A DNA stretch of 64,000 bases from Streptomyces durocortorensis. Lineage in GTDB: Bacteria > Actinomycetota > Actinomycetes > Streptomycetales > Streptomycetaceae. Location of the stretch: contig NZ_CP134500.1 in the NCBI RefSeq assembly GCF_031760065.1, positions 5,580,001 to 5,644,000 on the forward strand, written 5' to 3'. A program made the position numbers and the translations under genes. Below are positions 27,958 through 36,200 of this stretch, piece after piece. Positions within the stretch are counted from its first letter, which is position 1. Every line of letters begins with the position of its first letter. The notes beneath the pieces are model-generated. The model saw only the letters and a program-made list of their open reading frames with translations, had not been told where the DNA came from and did not search any database.

Positions 27958-28219
27958 GCTGAGCTCCGCGCACGAAGGTGCTCCAGGCGGCGGGCTCGAC
28001 GGTGAGGACGGGACCGTCGGTCACTTTGGAGTCGCGGATGTGGATGGCGGAGGGATGGGCGGCGACTTCGACGCAGTCTCCGCCGTCACCGTTGCTGTAG
28101 CTGGACTTGTGCCAGTGGTAGGCGACTTCGATGCAGTTGCCGCCGTCGCCGTCGCTGTAGCTGGACTTGAACCAGTGGAGGGCTGTGGGACCGGGGGCGG
28201 GGTGTGCTGCGCGAGGCAT
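27947..28219 (-). CDS. DUF397-domain protein with duplicated motif
   Basis: A 90-residue cytoplasmic protein. It carries two copies of the DUF397 core, WFKSSYSDGDGGNCIEVAYH and WHKSSYSNGDGGDCVEVAAH, followed by the family ending IHIRDSKVTDGPVLTVEPAAWSTF. Most members have one or one-and-a-half motifs; this copy comes from a 60-bp tandem duplication. DUF397 proteins occur next to XRE regulators of the WhiJ/AbaA-like group in streptomycetes and are linked with control of development and antibiotic production, biochemical role unknown. It lies inside the 3' part of the XRE frame in another phase. Confidence 0.85.
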   Translation of the reverse strand: MPRAAHPAPGPTALHWFKSSYSDGDGGNCIEVAYHWHKSSYSNGDGGDCVEVAAHPSAIHIRDSKVTDGPVLTVEPAAWSTFVRGAQLNP

Positions 28220-29055
28220 GTCTCTCCAAGCAGTGCGTCAAGCAGTGCGTCCAGTAGCCGGGTGCTCTCCGCGACGGTGAGCGCCTGGGATCGCAGCATC
28301 CCATACCTCTGCATAAGTGCGCTGACGTCGGCGGGTTCGTCGTACAGCTCTCCGCGCAGCTGGCCGTCGACGTAAGCGAGCCCGTCGTGGTCGGGCGTCT
28401 CCAGTAGAACGAGCGGCCCCGCGAGCCCGGCGTGCCGAGGAGTGTTCCGGGGCATGATCTGAATGGTGACGAACGGCAGATCCATGCAGCGCCGCAGATG
28501 GAGAAGCTGCTCCCGCATCACGTCGGGTTCGCCCAGCTGGGTGTGCAGGATGCTCTCCTCCAGGATGAAGTGGAGGATCGGCCGGGGCTTGCGCTCCAGG
28601 ATCTTCTGGCGGCCGAGCCGGTCCGCCATCCGCTTCTCGACCTCATCCTCCTCCAGCGGCGGGTAGTTGCAGCCGAAGATGAAGCGTGCGTACGCCTCGG
28701 TCTGGAGCAGTCCCGGGATGAGCTGCGACTGGTACGAGAACAGGCTCACCGCGTCCTGCTCGTACTGCACGAAGTCCTTGACCAGCGCTTGGTAGCGCTC
28801 CTTCCGTGGAATCCTCTCCACCGCGACCCGCAGCACGCCTTTGGTCTCCAGCAGTTCGTCGAGCTGGACGGCCAGGTCCAGCTGAAGTGCCCGTCGGCCC
28901 TGCTCGATCGAGGCGATCGTGTCCTCGCCCACCCCGAGCTGCTCGGCGAGGGCCGCTTGGGTCAGCCCGGCGAGTTTGCGGAGGTGGCGCAGCTGCGCCC
29001 CGACCAGCTGCCATGAGGTAACTCGCCTGATGCTGCTCTGCTTCCCGGTTTGCAT
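28021..29055 (-). CDS. XRE-family regulator (DUF5753 type) with unusual C-terminal read-through
   Basis: A 344-residue frame. The N-terminal helix-turn-helix is QLRHLRKLAGLTQAALAEQL with ASIEQGRRALQLDLAVQ; the central domain (about 90-270) with FVQYEQDAVSLFSYQSQLIP, TEAYARFIF and MPFVTIQIM-like LPFVTIQIMP matches the DUF5753 domain of WhiJ-like regulators. Such proteins normally end near residue 275-285. Here no stop appears and the frame runs a further 65 residues through the DUF397 gene in another phase, giving a Ser/Thr/Pro/Ala tail that resembles no domain. A lost stop or a frameshift near 28220-28251, where a 12-bp tandem repeat sits, is likely. Confidence 0.82.
   Translation of the reverse strand: MQTGKQSSIRRVTSWQLVGAQLRHLRKLAGLTQAALAEQLGVGEDTIASIEQGRRALQLDLAVQLDELLETKGVLRVAVERIPRKERYQALVKDFVQYEQDAVSLFSYQSQLIPGLLQTEAYARFIFGCNYPPLEEDEVEKRMADRLGRQKILERKPRPILHFILEESILHTQLGEPDVMREQLLHLRRCMDLPFVTIQIMPRNTPRHAGLAGPLVLLETPDHDGLAYVDGQLRGELYDEPADVSALMQRYGMLRSQALTVAESTRLLDALLDALLGETCLAQHTPPPVPQPSTGSSPATATATAATASKSPTTGTSPATATVTAETASKSPPIPPPSTSATPK
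28055..28174 (-). repeat. 60-bp tandem duplication in the DUF397 gene
   Basis: Copies 28115-28174 and 28055-28114 each encode 20 residues starting with Trp and ending with His; 15 of 20 residues are identical. Confidence 0.85.
28228..28251. repeat. Perfect 12-bp tandem repeat in the XRE gene
   Basis: AAGCAGTGCGTC twice in a row, encoding LLDALLDA near the expected end of the XRE protein. Confidence 0.9.
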
Positions 29056-29102
29056 GACCTGGCTCTCCCCGTTCCGGTCCCGCTGTCAACCCGTCAGAAC
29101 CC

Positions 29103-29120
29103 GTACAAAAGCATTTGTAC
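29103..29120. promoter_or_regulatory. GTACAAA-N4-TTTGTAC dyad between divergent XRE and ATPase genes
   Basis: Perfect 7-bp arms (29103-29109, 29114-29120), AT-rich in a GC-rich setting, 48 bases from each start codon. Its position suits an operator shared by both genes; the XRE protein is the natural candidate. Confidence 0.6.
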
Positions 29121-29168
29121 GTCTCTCCGCTCTGCTGAAGCGTAGTCACGTTGTGTGAGCGTGGAAGC

Positions 29169-29582
29169 ATGAACGAGGCAACCCAACTCCCCTACTTCCG
29201 CGCCGCTTTCTACTGCCGAGAGCGCAGGTCGATCCCCGTCGTACGCAAGTTCACCCGCAAGGCTCTGGTCGATTGGGAGTGTGAGGAGCGCGCCGACGAC
29301 GTACTGCTCTGCGTAACCGAACTGGCGACCAACGCGCTCCGCCACGGCGTCCCGCCGGGCCGTGGGTTCCGTGTCCACATCTACCTGGAGCGGATCGAGA
29401 ACATGATCCGCGTCGAGCTGCACGACAGTGGCGACGGTGAGGTGCGCCCGGCGGACGGGTTGCCCGAGGCCGACGACGAAGGCGGGCGCGGGTTGCTGCT
29501 CGTCGCGGCGCTGGCGGACAAGTGGGGGGTGGCCGAGCGGAGCCCCGGCAAGGTCGTGTGGTGCGAATTCGGCATCGCGTGA
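29169..29582 (+). CDS. Anti-sigma-factor-type histidine-kinase-like ATPase
   Basis: A 137-residue GHKL ATPase resembling RsbW/SpoIIAB without kinase domains. The N box is LLCVTELATNALRHGV, G1 is LHDSGDGEVRP and G2 GGRGLLLVAALA. Streptomycetes carry dozens of such proteins; those next to XRE/DUF397 genes are the AbaA/WhiJ-cluster type and are believed to act in developmental or antibiotic control. ATG 29169 is preferred over a GTG at 29151. It is divergent from the XRE gene across a dyad, giving the usual three-gene set. Confidence 0.88.
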   Translation: MNEATQLPYFRAAFYCRERRSIPVVRKFTRKALVDWECEERADDVLLCVTELATNALRHGVPPGRGFRVHIYLERIENMIRVELHDSGDGEVRPADGLPEADDEGGRGLLLVAALADKWGVAERSPGKVVWCEFGIA

Positions 29583-29677
29583 TTTGCTGTTTCGGCAAGG
29601 ATGTTTGTCGTTTCTGCCTCGCTGGCGCACTCTCGTCATCGAGCGGAGATGCTCCGCAGGGGCGAAGGAGGAGCGAC

Positions 29678-30637
29678 ATGAAGCAGCAGCGGTACGACGT
29701 GGTGATCGTGGGCGGCGGGGCGGCCGGTCTGAGCGGGGCGCTGACCCTGGCGCGGGCCCGGCGCTCCGTCCTGGTGATCGACGCGGGCGAGCCCCGTAAC
29801 GCGCCCGCGTCCCACGTGCACAACTACCTGGGCCGGGAGTCGACCCCGCCCGGCGAGCTGCTGGCGATCGGCCGGGGCGAGGTGACCGGGTACGGGGCGG
29901 AGGTCGTCGAGGCCCGGGTGGTCGCGGCCGAGCGGCTGCCGGGGGAGCGGGGCTTCCGGGTGGTGGTGGAGGGCGGCGGCACGGTGGAGGCGCGGAGGCT
30001 CCTGGTGACGACGGGGCTCGTCGACGAACTGCCGCCTGTGCCCGGCCTGGTGGAGCGCTGGGGCCGGGAGGTGCTGCACTGCCCGTACTGCCACGGCCAC
30101 GAGGTGGCGGACCGCCCGATCGGTGTGCTGGGCGCAGGGCCCCTCTCCGTACATCAGGCGCTGATGTGGCGGCAGTGGAGCGATGACGTCACGCTCTTCC
30201 GCCACACGGGTCCGGAGCCGTCGGACGAGGAGTACGAGCAGCTGGCGGCCCGGGGCGTGGCGGTGGTGGACGGGGAGGTGACGGGCCTGGAGATCACGGA
30301 CGACCGCCTCACCGGCGTACGACTGGTGTCCGGACGGGTGATTCCGCGTGAGGCGCTGGTGGTTCAGGCTCGCTTCACGGCCCGCTCGGCCGTCCTGGAG
30401 TCCCTGGGCCTGGTGCCGGTCGCGCAGGAGATGGGCGGCACGGTGATCGGTTCGTACATCGCGGCCGACCCGACCGGTGCGACGGAGGCCCCCGGCGTCT
30501 GGGCGGCGGGCAACGTCACCAACCTCACCGAACAAGTCATCGGCGCGGCGGCGGCAGGCCTCCGAGCGGGGGGCGCGATCAACGGGGACCTGATCGCCGA
30601 GGACACCCGGCTGGCGGTCGCGGCCCGCAGGGGGTGA
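29678..30637 (+). CDS. Thioredoxin-reductase-like FAD/NAD(P) oxidoreductase
   Basis: A 319-residue two-dinucleotide-binding flavoprotein. FAD binding is shown by DVVIVGGGAAGLSGALTLAR at residues 7-26; the redox pair is Cys135/Cys138 in LHCPYCHGHE; the second nucleotide site is GVLGAGPLSVHQAL; the C-terminal FAD element is GVWAAGNVTNLTEQVIGAAA. The CPYC pair replaces the CATC of classical thioredoxin reductase, as in TrxR-like enzymes that use dedicated partners or close disulfides in natural products. GAAGGAGGAGC precedes the ATG. No thioredoxin gene is adjacent. Confidence 0.88.
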   Translation: MKQQRYDVVIVGGGAAGLSGALTLARARRSVLVIDAGEPRNAPASHVHNYLGRESTPPGELLAIGRGEVTGYGAEVVEARVVAAERLPGERGFRVVVEGGGTVEARRLLVTTGLVDELPPVPGLVERWGREVLHCPYCHGHEVADRPIGVLGAGPLSVHQALMWRQWSDDVTLFRHTGPEPSDEEYEQLAARGVAVVDGEVTGLEITDDRLTGVRLVSGRVIPREALVVQARFTARSAVLESLGLVPVAQEMGGTVIGSYIAADPTGATEAPGVWAAGNVTNLTEQVIGAAAAGLRAGGAINGDLIAEDTRLAVAARRG

Positions 30638-30705
30638 GCGGAGGAGAGGAGGGGCGGAGGCTTCGGTGATCGCCGCCGGTTCTATGGTTGACCGCAGGGG
30701 GGATG

Positions 30706-30903
30706 ATGCGGCCATACGACTGGTACGACGGTGATGGGGCCGATGGGAACGCCGACGTGGAAGCCGAGGCGCTCAAGGCGAAGGCGCACGCCGGAATCGC
30801 GATGGGCTGCGGGGTGACGGTGATGGTGATCGTCGCTCTGGCCGTGGTCGCTCTGGTCCTGCTGGTGACGCCGATCTTCCTGTGGGTGGCCTCGCGCTAC
30901 TGA
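30706..30903 (+). CDS. Small single-span membrane protein, 65 residues
   Basis: Starts after AGGGGGG with two possible ATGs (30703, 30706). The first 35 residues are acidic (YDWYDGDGADGNADVEAEAL), then a strong membrane helix TVMVIVALAVVALVLLVTPI ends near SRY. Function unknown. It sits 68 bases after the flavoprotein gene. Confidence 0.55.
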   Translation: MRPYDWYDGDGADGNADVEAEALKAKAHAGIAMGCGVTVMVIVALAVVALVLLVTPIFLWVASRY

Positions 30904-30939
30904 GCCCGCGTGGGCGCGCGGGATGTGGGCCGCATCAGG

Positions 30940-31440
30940 ATGCCGAGGCGACGAGGAAACAGCGATCGCGGTGATCAGGCCGCTGGAGGCCACAGCGGTG
31001 ATGAGCCGCCCGCGACTTCCGGTCAACGCGCGGCCCAGCAGCGCCCCGCCACCGGCGAGCACCACCTGCCAACTGGCGGACGCCGTAAGAGCGGCGAGAA
31101 CGAATACGGCCTTCTCCGTGGGGCCCGCAGTCGCTGTGGTGCCGCTGCCGAGCACGAGTGCTGCGAAGTGGATCACGCTCATCGGGTTCATCATCGTGAG
31201 GGCCAGCAGCCCCGTGCGGGCCCGCACGGGAGTGAGCGGCTGCCTGCCCGTCGGCGCGGGCCGTCGTCTGCCGACGGCGGTACTGGTGTACGGCCGTGGC
31301 GGCACCCCGGAGAGCCAGCACGTCGAGCACCGAGGCGGAGGCCCAGGGCAGGGGAAGCGTGGCCGGTCCGATGAAGGGCGTGATCGCGGAGCCCGCGACG
31401 ACGGTGCCTCCTGCCCCGCCCCCTCGCTCAAGATCATCGG
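30940..31440 (-). pseudogene. Degenerate LysE/RhtB-type amino acid exporter
   Basis: On the minus strand one frame keeps LALTMMNPMSVIHFAALV and, later, LVLAALTASASWQVVLAGG-like helices and SSGLITAIAV, the C-terminal part of a LysE-type exporter; the N-terminal part GSAITPFIGPATL is in another frame, and the middle is scrambled. There is no continuous reading frame with a start codon. The region appears to be a decayed exporter gene between the small membrane gene and the GNAT gene. Frame breaks are inferred from reading, not alignment. Confidence 0.45.
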
Positions 31441-31448
31441 GGTGCAGA

Positions 31449-32063
31449 ATGACCCGTATGTCGATAACGAACATGCCGCAGGCGGCCACGCTCGACGATG
31501 CGGAGTCGATCAGCCGCACCCTGGCCCGCGCCTTCGCGGACGACCCGATGATGGGCTGGTTCTTCCCCGGCGCGGCCTCGCGCGAGCCCGACCTCGTCCG
31601 CTACTTCACCACGATCTTCACCCGGCAGTACGCCCGTCACGGGGTGTGCGAACGCACCGCGTCGGCGGCCGCGTTCTGGGTGCCGCCGGAGGGCCAGGCC
31701 AAGGCCGTTCCCGACGCGGACACCGTCGCGGAGCTGGAGGAGATCCTCGGCGACCGGGCGCCCCTGTTCCGGGACGCGGTCGCGGCGGCCGCCGAGCACG
31801 GGCCCCAGGAACCGCACTGGTACTTGGCGGTGGTCGGTGCGGACCCGGCCGCGCGGGGCCAGGGGCACGGGGCGGCTCTGCTGCGTTCCGGACTGGCCAA
31901 GGCCGACGCGGCGGGGCTGCCCGTCTACCTGGAGTCCTCCAAGCCGGACAACCTGCCCTTCTACGAGCACTTCGGCTTCACGGTGCTGGGGGAGACCCGG
32001 CTTCCGGGGGACGGGCCGCTGCTGTGGGTCATGCGGCGCGAACCGCGCCCGGCCGACGCGTGA
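31449..32063 (+). CDS. GNAT-family N-acetyltransferase
   Basis: A 204-residue acetyltransferase of unknown substrate. Features are SRTLARAFADDPMMGWFFP near the start, the acetyl-CoA loop VVGADPAARGQGHGAALL, and LESSKPDNLPFYEHFGF, a wording typical of a widespread actinobacterial GNAT group. ATG 31449 is taken; ATG 31458 is also possible, and neither has a strong ribosome binding site. The stop codon lies in the first copy of a 24-bp-spaced repeat. The VOC gene follows after 139 bases. Confidence 0.82.
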   Translation: MTRMSITNMPQAATLDDAESISRTLARAFADDPMMGWFFPGAASREPDLVRYFTTIFTRQYARHGVCERTASAAAFWVPPEGQAKAVPDADTVAELEEILGDRAPLFRDAVAAAAEHGPQEPHWYLAVVGADPAARGQGHGAALLRSGLAKADAAGLPVYLESSKPDNLPFYEHFGFTVLGETRLPGDGPLLWVMRREPRPADA

Positions 32064-32106
32064 TACGACTCGGGACCCAGGAAGCGATACGACTTGGGAC
32101 CCAGGA
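32062..32106 (+). repeat. Two-copy direct repeat beginning at the GNAT stop codon
   Basis: GATACGACTCGGGACCCAGGA-type unit at 32062-32082 and, with one change, at 32086-32106 (24-base spacing). The first copy includes the last bases of the stop codon. Confidence 0.9.
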
Positions 32107-32202
32107 CGAGCGCCCGATGCGCGCGTGATCGCCGGCTTCGTACGGTACGGGGACGAGCAGCCGGTCCACGGGAGGGCCATGCGCCGAACCGGAAGGAATC
32201 CG

Positions 32203-32619
32203 ATGCCGGAGTACGCCACCGCCCATGTGCGCATCGCCCGCCCGTCCCGCGACCTGGGGGCGGCCGAACGCTTCTGGGTCGCGGGGCTCGGCCTCGGCGT
32301 CCAGTACCGCCACGAGGCGGACGGCACTCCCGGCCACCACTCGCTGCTCATGGTCGGCTGGCCGGACGCCGCCTGGCACCTGGAACTCGTCCACGATCCG
32401 GCGGCCCCGGTGGAACCACGCCCGACCCCCGAGGACCTGCTGGTGGTCTACCTCGGCGAAGAGGCGCCGGACGCACTCGTGGAGCGCCTCGAAGAGCACG
32501 GCGGCACGAGGGTGCCCGCGCACAATCCGTACTGGGACACCTGGGGCGTCACGCTTCAGGACCCGGACGGCTACCTGCTGGTGCTGTCCAGCCGGACGTG
32601 GTCGTCGTTCGCCGACTGA
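32203..32619 (+). CDS. VOC-superfamily (glyoxalase/bleomycin-resistance-fold) protein
   Basis: A 138-residue protein with the vicinal oxygen chelate fold: ATAHVRIARPSRDLGAAERF at the start, WHLELVHDPAAPV in the middle and WGVTLQDPDGYLLVLSSRTW at the end. Members bind metal and act as glyoxalases, dioxygenases or antibiotic-binding proteins; the substrate cannot be told. ATG 32203 follows GGAAGGA at 32191-32197. Convergent or dependent neighbours are lacking. Confidence 0.85.
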   Translation: MPEYATAHVRIARPSRDLGAAERFWVAGLGLGVQYRHEADGTPGHHSLLMVGWPDAAWHLELVHDPAAPVEPRPTPEDLLVVYLGEEAPDALVERLEEHGGTRVPAHNPYWDTWGVTLQDPDGYLLVLSSRTWSSFAD

Positions 32620-32623
32620 CGGC

Positions 32624-32654
32624 GCGCCGGGAGGGGCTCGCCACCTCCCGCGCC
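32624..32654 (+). terminator. Terminator after VOC gene
   Basis: GCGCCGGGAGG-type stem: GGGAGG (32629-32634) pairs with CCTCCC (32644-32649), extended by GC pairs with one mismatch, loop of 9 bases. Confidence 0.65.
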
Positions 32655-33172
32655 TGAGAAGCTGTCGAGTTGCCTCGGGCCGGGCGGCCACTTCCCAGCA
32701 CGCGCGCTTGTGACGTTGCCGTCGGTCGACGACGCTCCGCGTCGCCTCCCTCCTCAGCCCTCCCTCCTCCGCCTGGGAATTACCCGCACCGGACCGCCCC
32801 CCTGTCCGACCCGAGGCCACCCGACAGCCTCTGGGAACGCGAGGGGATCACCCTCTGCTACGGCGATTCCTGCACCACGCCGGTCGATGTCGTGCCCGAG
32901 CCTGAGCCTCGACGTTGGCCAGGCTCGGCGCAAGGGAGCTATGGAGGCGCATCCGTCCACGTTTGCCTACAGGAACTCCGCGTGATGGGCGTGAGGGAAC
33001 CTCGCAAGATCCTTGTCCGCGTGATCGTGTCAAATCCGCTTGTCCCACGACGAGTTACCGAAGTGACCGACCGGCCGGTCCGTTTTCGTGCAAGCGACCC
33101 TAGTGTCTCCCTTCGGTCGAACTCGCCCATCTTTGCTATCGCTACGCGTGGCGATGGTGAGCCGGATCACAC
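32655..33172. other. ~520-base region with no supported gene
   Basis: Several short frames cross it but none has a ribosome binding site or protein-like composition. A short direct repeat CCTCCCTCCTC occurs near 32745-32770. GC falls towards the right end, leading into the accessory island. I see no RNA gene or attachment site. Confidence 0.5.
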
Positions 33173-33200
33173 TTGACGGGTCCACTGCAACCCCTGATAT
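33173..33200 (+). promoter_or_regulatory. Promoter candidate of the LamG gene
   Basis: TTGACG (33173-33178), 16-base spacer, TGATAT (33195-33200); alternatively GATATT with a 17-base spacer. Transcription would start near 33207, about 16 bases before the ATG. Confidence 0.6.
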
Positions 33201-33222
33201 TTGGCTGACTTTCGTGAAGGCT

Positions 33223-36200
33223 ATGTGGAAACGGGGCGGGTTTGTGGCTGGCGGGGTGTGGCGTCGAGGGCGTCACGGTGTGTGCGTGACGGCTGTTCTG
33301 GCCACTGTGTTGAGTGTGGTCCCTGCCCTGAACTCGCAGGCAGTGGCGTTGCCTCCCCTTCAGGTGCCCCTGAACTCGCCAGAGCTCCGGGCCTCGGCTG
33401 CCGCCGTCGAGGCGGGCGAACGTGTGGAGGTTGTGGAGGAGCGATCCGAGCGAGAAACGGTTTTCGCCAACCCGGACGGGACGACGTTCACCCTGGAGAA
33501 GTCGATCGCTCCGGTCCGCGTGGCTCGCGAAGGGAAATGGGTTGAACCCGACCCGACCCTGGTACGCGACACGGACGGGTCGGTCGGTCCGGCGGCGGCA
33601 GCTGTGGACGTTTCGTTCTCCGCCGGGGGCGACGGCGCGGACCTCGTCACCATCGCCAAGGGCGAGCAGTCCGTGTCGCTCGGCTGGCCCGGCGCGCTGC
33701 CCGCGCCGCGTCTCGACGGAGCACACGCGGTCTACGAGGACGTCCTGCCGGACGTGAATCTGATTCTCACCGCGACGGTCGAGGGCTTCCGGCAGGTACT
33801 GGAGGTGAAGACCCCCCAAGCGGCGGCGAACCCGGCGCTCAAGGCCATCGAGTACCGGTTCGGGGCGGAGAACCTGACGGTCCAAGCCGGAGCCGGCGGG
33901 GGACTGGACGCTCTGGACGGCAACGGCCGACCGGTGTTCCGTTCGCCCGCGGCCCGTATGTGGAACTCCGCCGGCGGCGGCACTGCCCCCGCCCCGGCCC
34001 GGCGTTCGCTCTACCTCGCCGCTCCCGCCGAATCCGGTACGGACGAGCCCGTCGCTGCTGGCCCGACCGAAGAGGGCGACCGGTTGGCCGGTCCCGAGCC
34101 CGGTGACGACTCCTCGGTGATGGACCTGAAGCTCACGAACTCGACGATGACGGTCGAGCCAGACGCCGAGATGCTGTCCAGCACCGAAGAGAAGGACTTC
34201 CCCCTCTACATCGACCCGCCGGTCGAACTGAACGAATCCGAGCGCACGGTGCTCTCCTCGGACGGGGATGTGTTCTGGAACTTCTCCGGGGGTGCCAACG
34301 GCATGAGCGTCGGCAAGTGCGGTTCGGCGGTCATCGGAGGCGTCTCGTACTACTGCGGCAACGGCTATGTGAACCGTATGTACTTCGAGTTCGCCCCCGG
34401 AAAGCTCAAGGGCAAGCACGTCCTGGACGCCACCTTCGCCGTCACGGAGACGTGGTCGTTCTCCTGCGACGCGCGCTGGGTCGACCTGGAGCGCACGAAC
34501 AACATCTCGTCGTCGTCGAAGTGGCCCGGCCCCAAGAAGCTGGACCAGATGGGCGACCGTAAGGTGTCGGCCGGCCGTGGCAGCCGTTGCTCACCGTCCC
34601 AGCCGCGCGCACCCATCGAGTTCCACGACTACGCGCCGGAGCCCGACGAGAACCTGACGCCGACCGTCCGCAGCTTCGCCGACGGAAAGATCTCCCGGCT
34701 GACGCTCATGCTGATGGCCAAGGACGAGTCCGACACGATCGCATGGAAGCGGTTCGACGACGATGCCGTCCTGAGCGTCGACTACGTGGGTAAGCCGGCC
34801 AAGCCCAGCAACATCGGCCCTGTCGTGGGAAAGTCGCACGACTGCAACACGGTCGAGTCCGCTCCGGCGATCGTCACCGACCCCACCCCCGATCTGACAG
34901 CCACACCTCAGACCGCGTCCGGCGGTGAGTCCGGCGCGAAGCTGCGGGTGGCCATGGACGTGGACAAGAAGCAGAGCGACGGCACCTGGGTCAACGCCAT
35001 GAGCGAGATCGTCCGTCCCAGCAGTGGATACGTCGGCGACAACGTGAAGGTCACAGCAACCGCCCCGGCTCTGCCGGAGAACACACTCCTGCGAATGCGC
35101 GCATGGACACGGTCCCACTACGGCTCCACGTGGCTGGCCGGGCCTTCCAACGGGTCCACCACGGGATGGTGCTACTTCAAGATCGACAGCAAAGCGCCGA
35201 AGCCACCGACCATCACGTTCAACAGCACCGGGACGGACTCCTACACGCCCTGCACGCCGAATGACTGTGTTCCCCACGGCAAGCCGGGGAAGGCGGGCTC
35301 CTTCACGCTCGGCCCGGCGCCCGGCGACGTGAACACCGGCTACCGCTACAAGTTGTCCAGCGGGTCCTACAGTTCGGGCTGGTCCTCCTACGTATCGGGA
35401 GCAACCGCAAAGATCAGCCCTGTGCCACCCGTCTCCGGCACGATGACCTTGCACGTCGAAGCGAAAGACAACTATGGGCCGGGGGCCGGCAACTCCGTTG
35501 ACTTCGTGGTGAAGGAAGGCGACGGACCCGTCGCCCGCTGGAACTTCGCCGAGGCATCCGGCGCGGCTCTGGATACATCCACCGCTGATCCGAGTCTGCG
35601 GGACAACGCGAACCTGACCGGTGGAGCGGCCCGTACCGACCAGGGACGCCGGGGCGAGGTCACCGTCACCCCCGCGACCGAGACCGCTCCTGCTGTCAGG
35701 ACCACCGACAGCGGCCTCAAACTGAACGGCACCACGTCCTACGCGGCCACCACCGGACCGGTCATCGACACCCGAGCCTCCTACACCGTCGCCGCATGGG
35801 TCCGGATCGACGCCCCCTCGCGCAACGCCACCGTGATGGGCCAGGACGGCGTCAACCGCAGCCCCTTCCTGCTGGGTTACGAGCACAACCTCAAGAAGTG
35901 GACCTTCCGGGAGGCCACCGTTGACGCCCCCGCGGGAGGAAGCTGGCCGTACGAGCGCGTCGTTTCCAAGAACGAGGCAGTGCCGAAGGTCTGGACGCAC
36001 CTTGCGGGCGTCTTCAACGCCGTCGACAACACCATCAGCCTCTACGTCAACGGCGAGCTGCAAGCATCCACCGCCTTCACCACGCCATGGGCAGCCAAGG
36101 GACCCTTGCAGATAGGCCGGGTTCACTGGTCGGGCGTCTACACGGACTACTTCCCCGGAGTGATCGACGAGGCGGCTGTCTGGCAGGAGGCCCTGACCGG

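Noticed and set aside
32670..33176. 168-codon frame in the gap before the LamG gene
   Set aside because: No ribosome binding site, Pro/Arg-rich, and overlaps the promoter region of the real gene.
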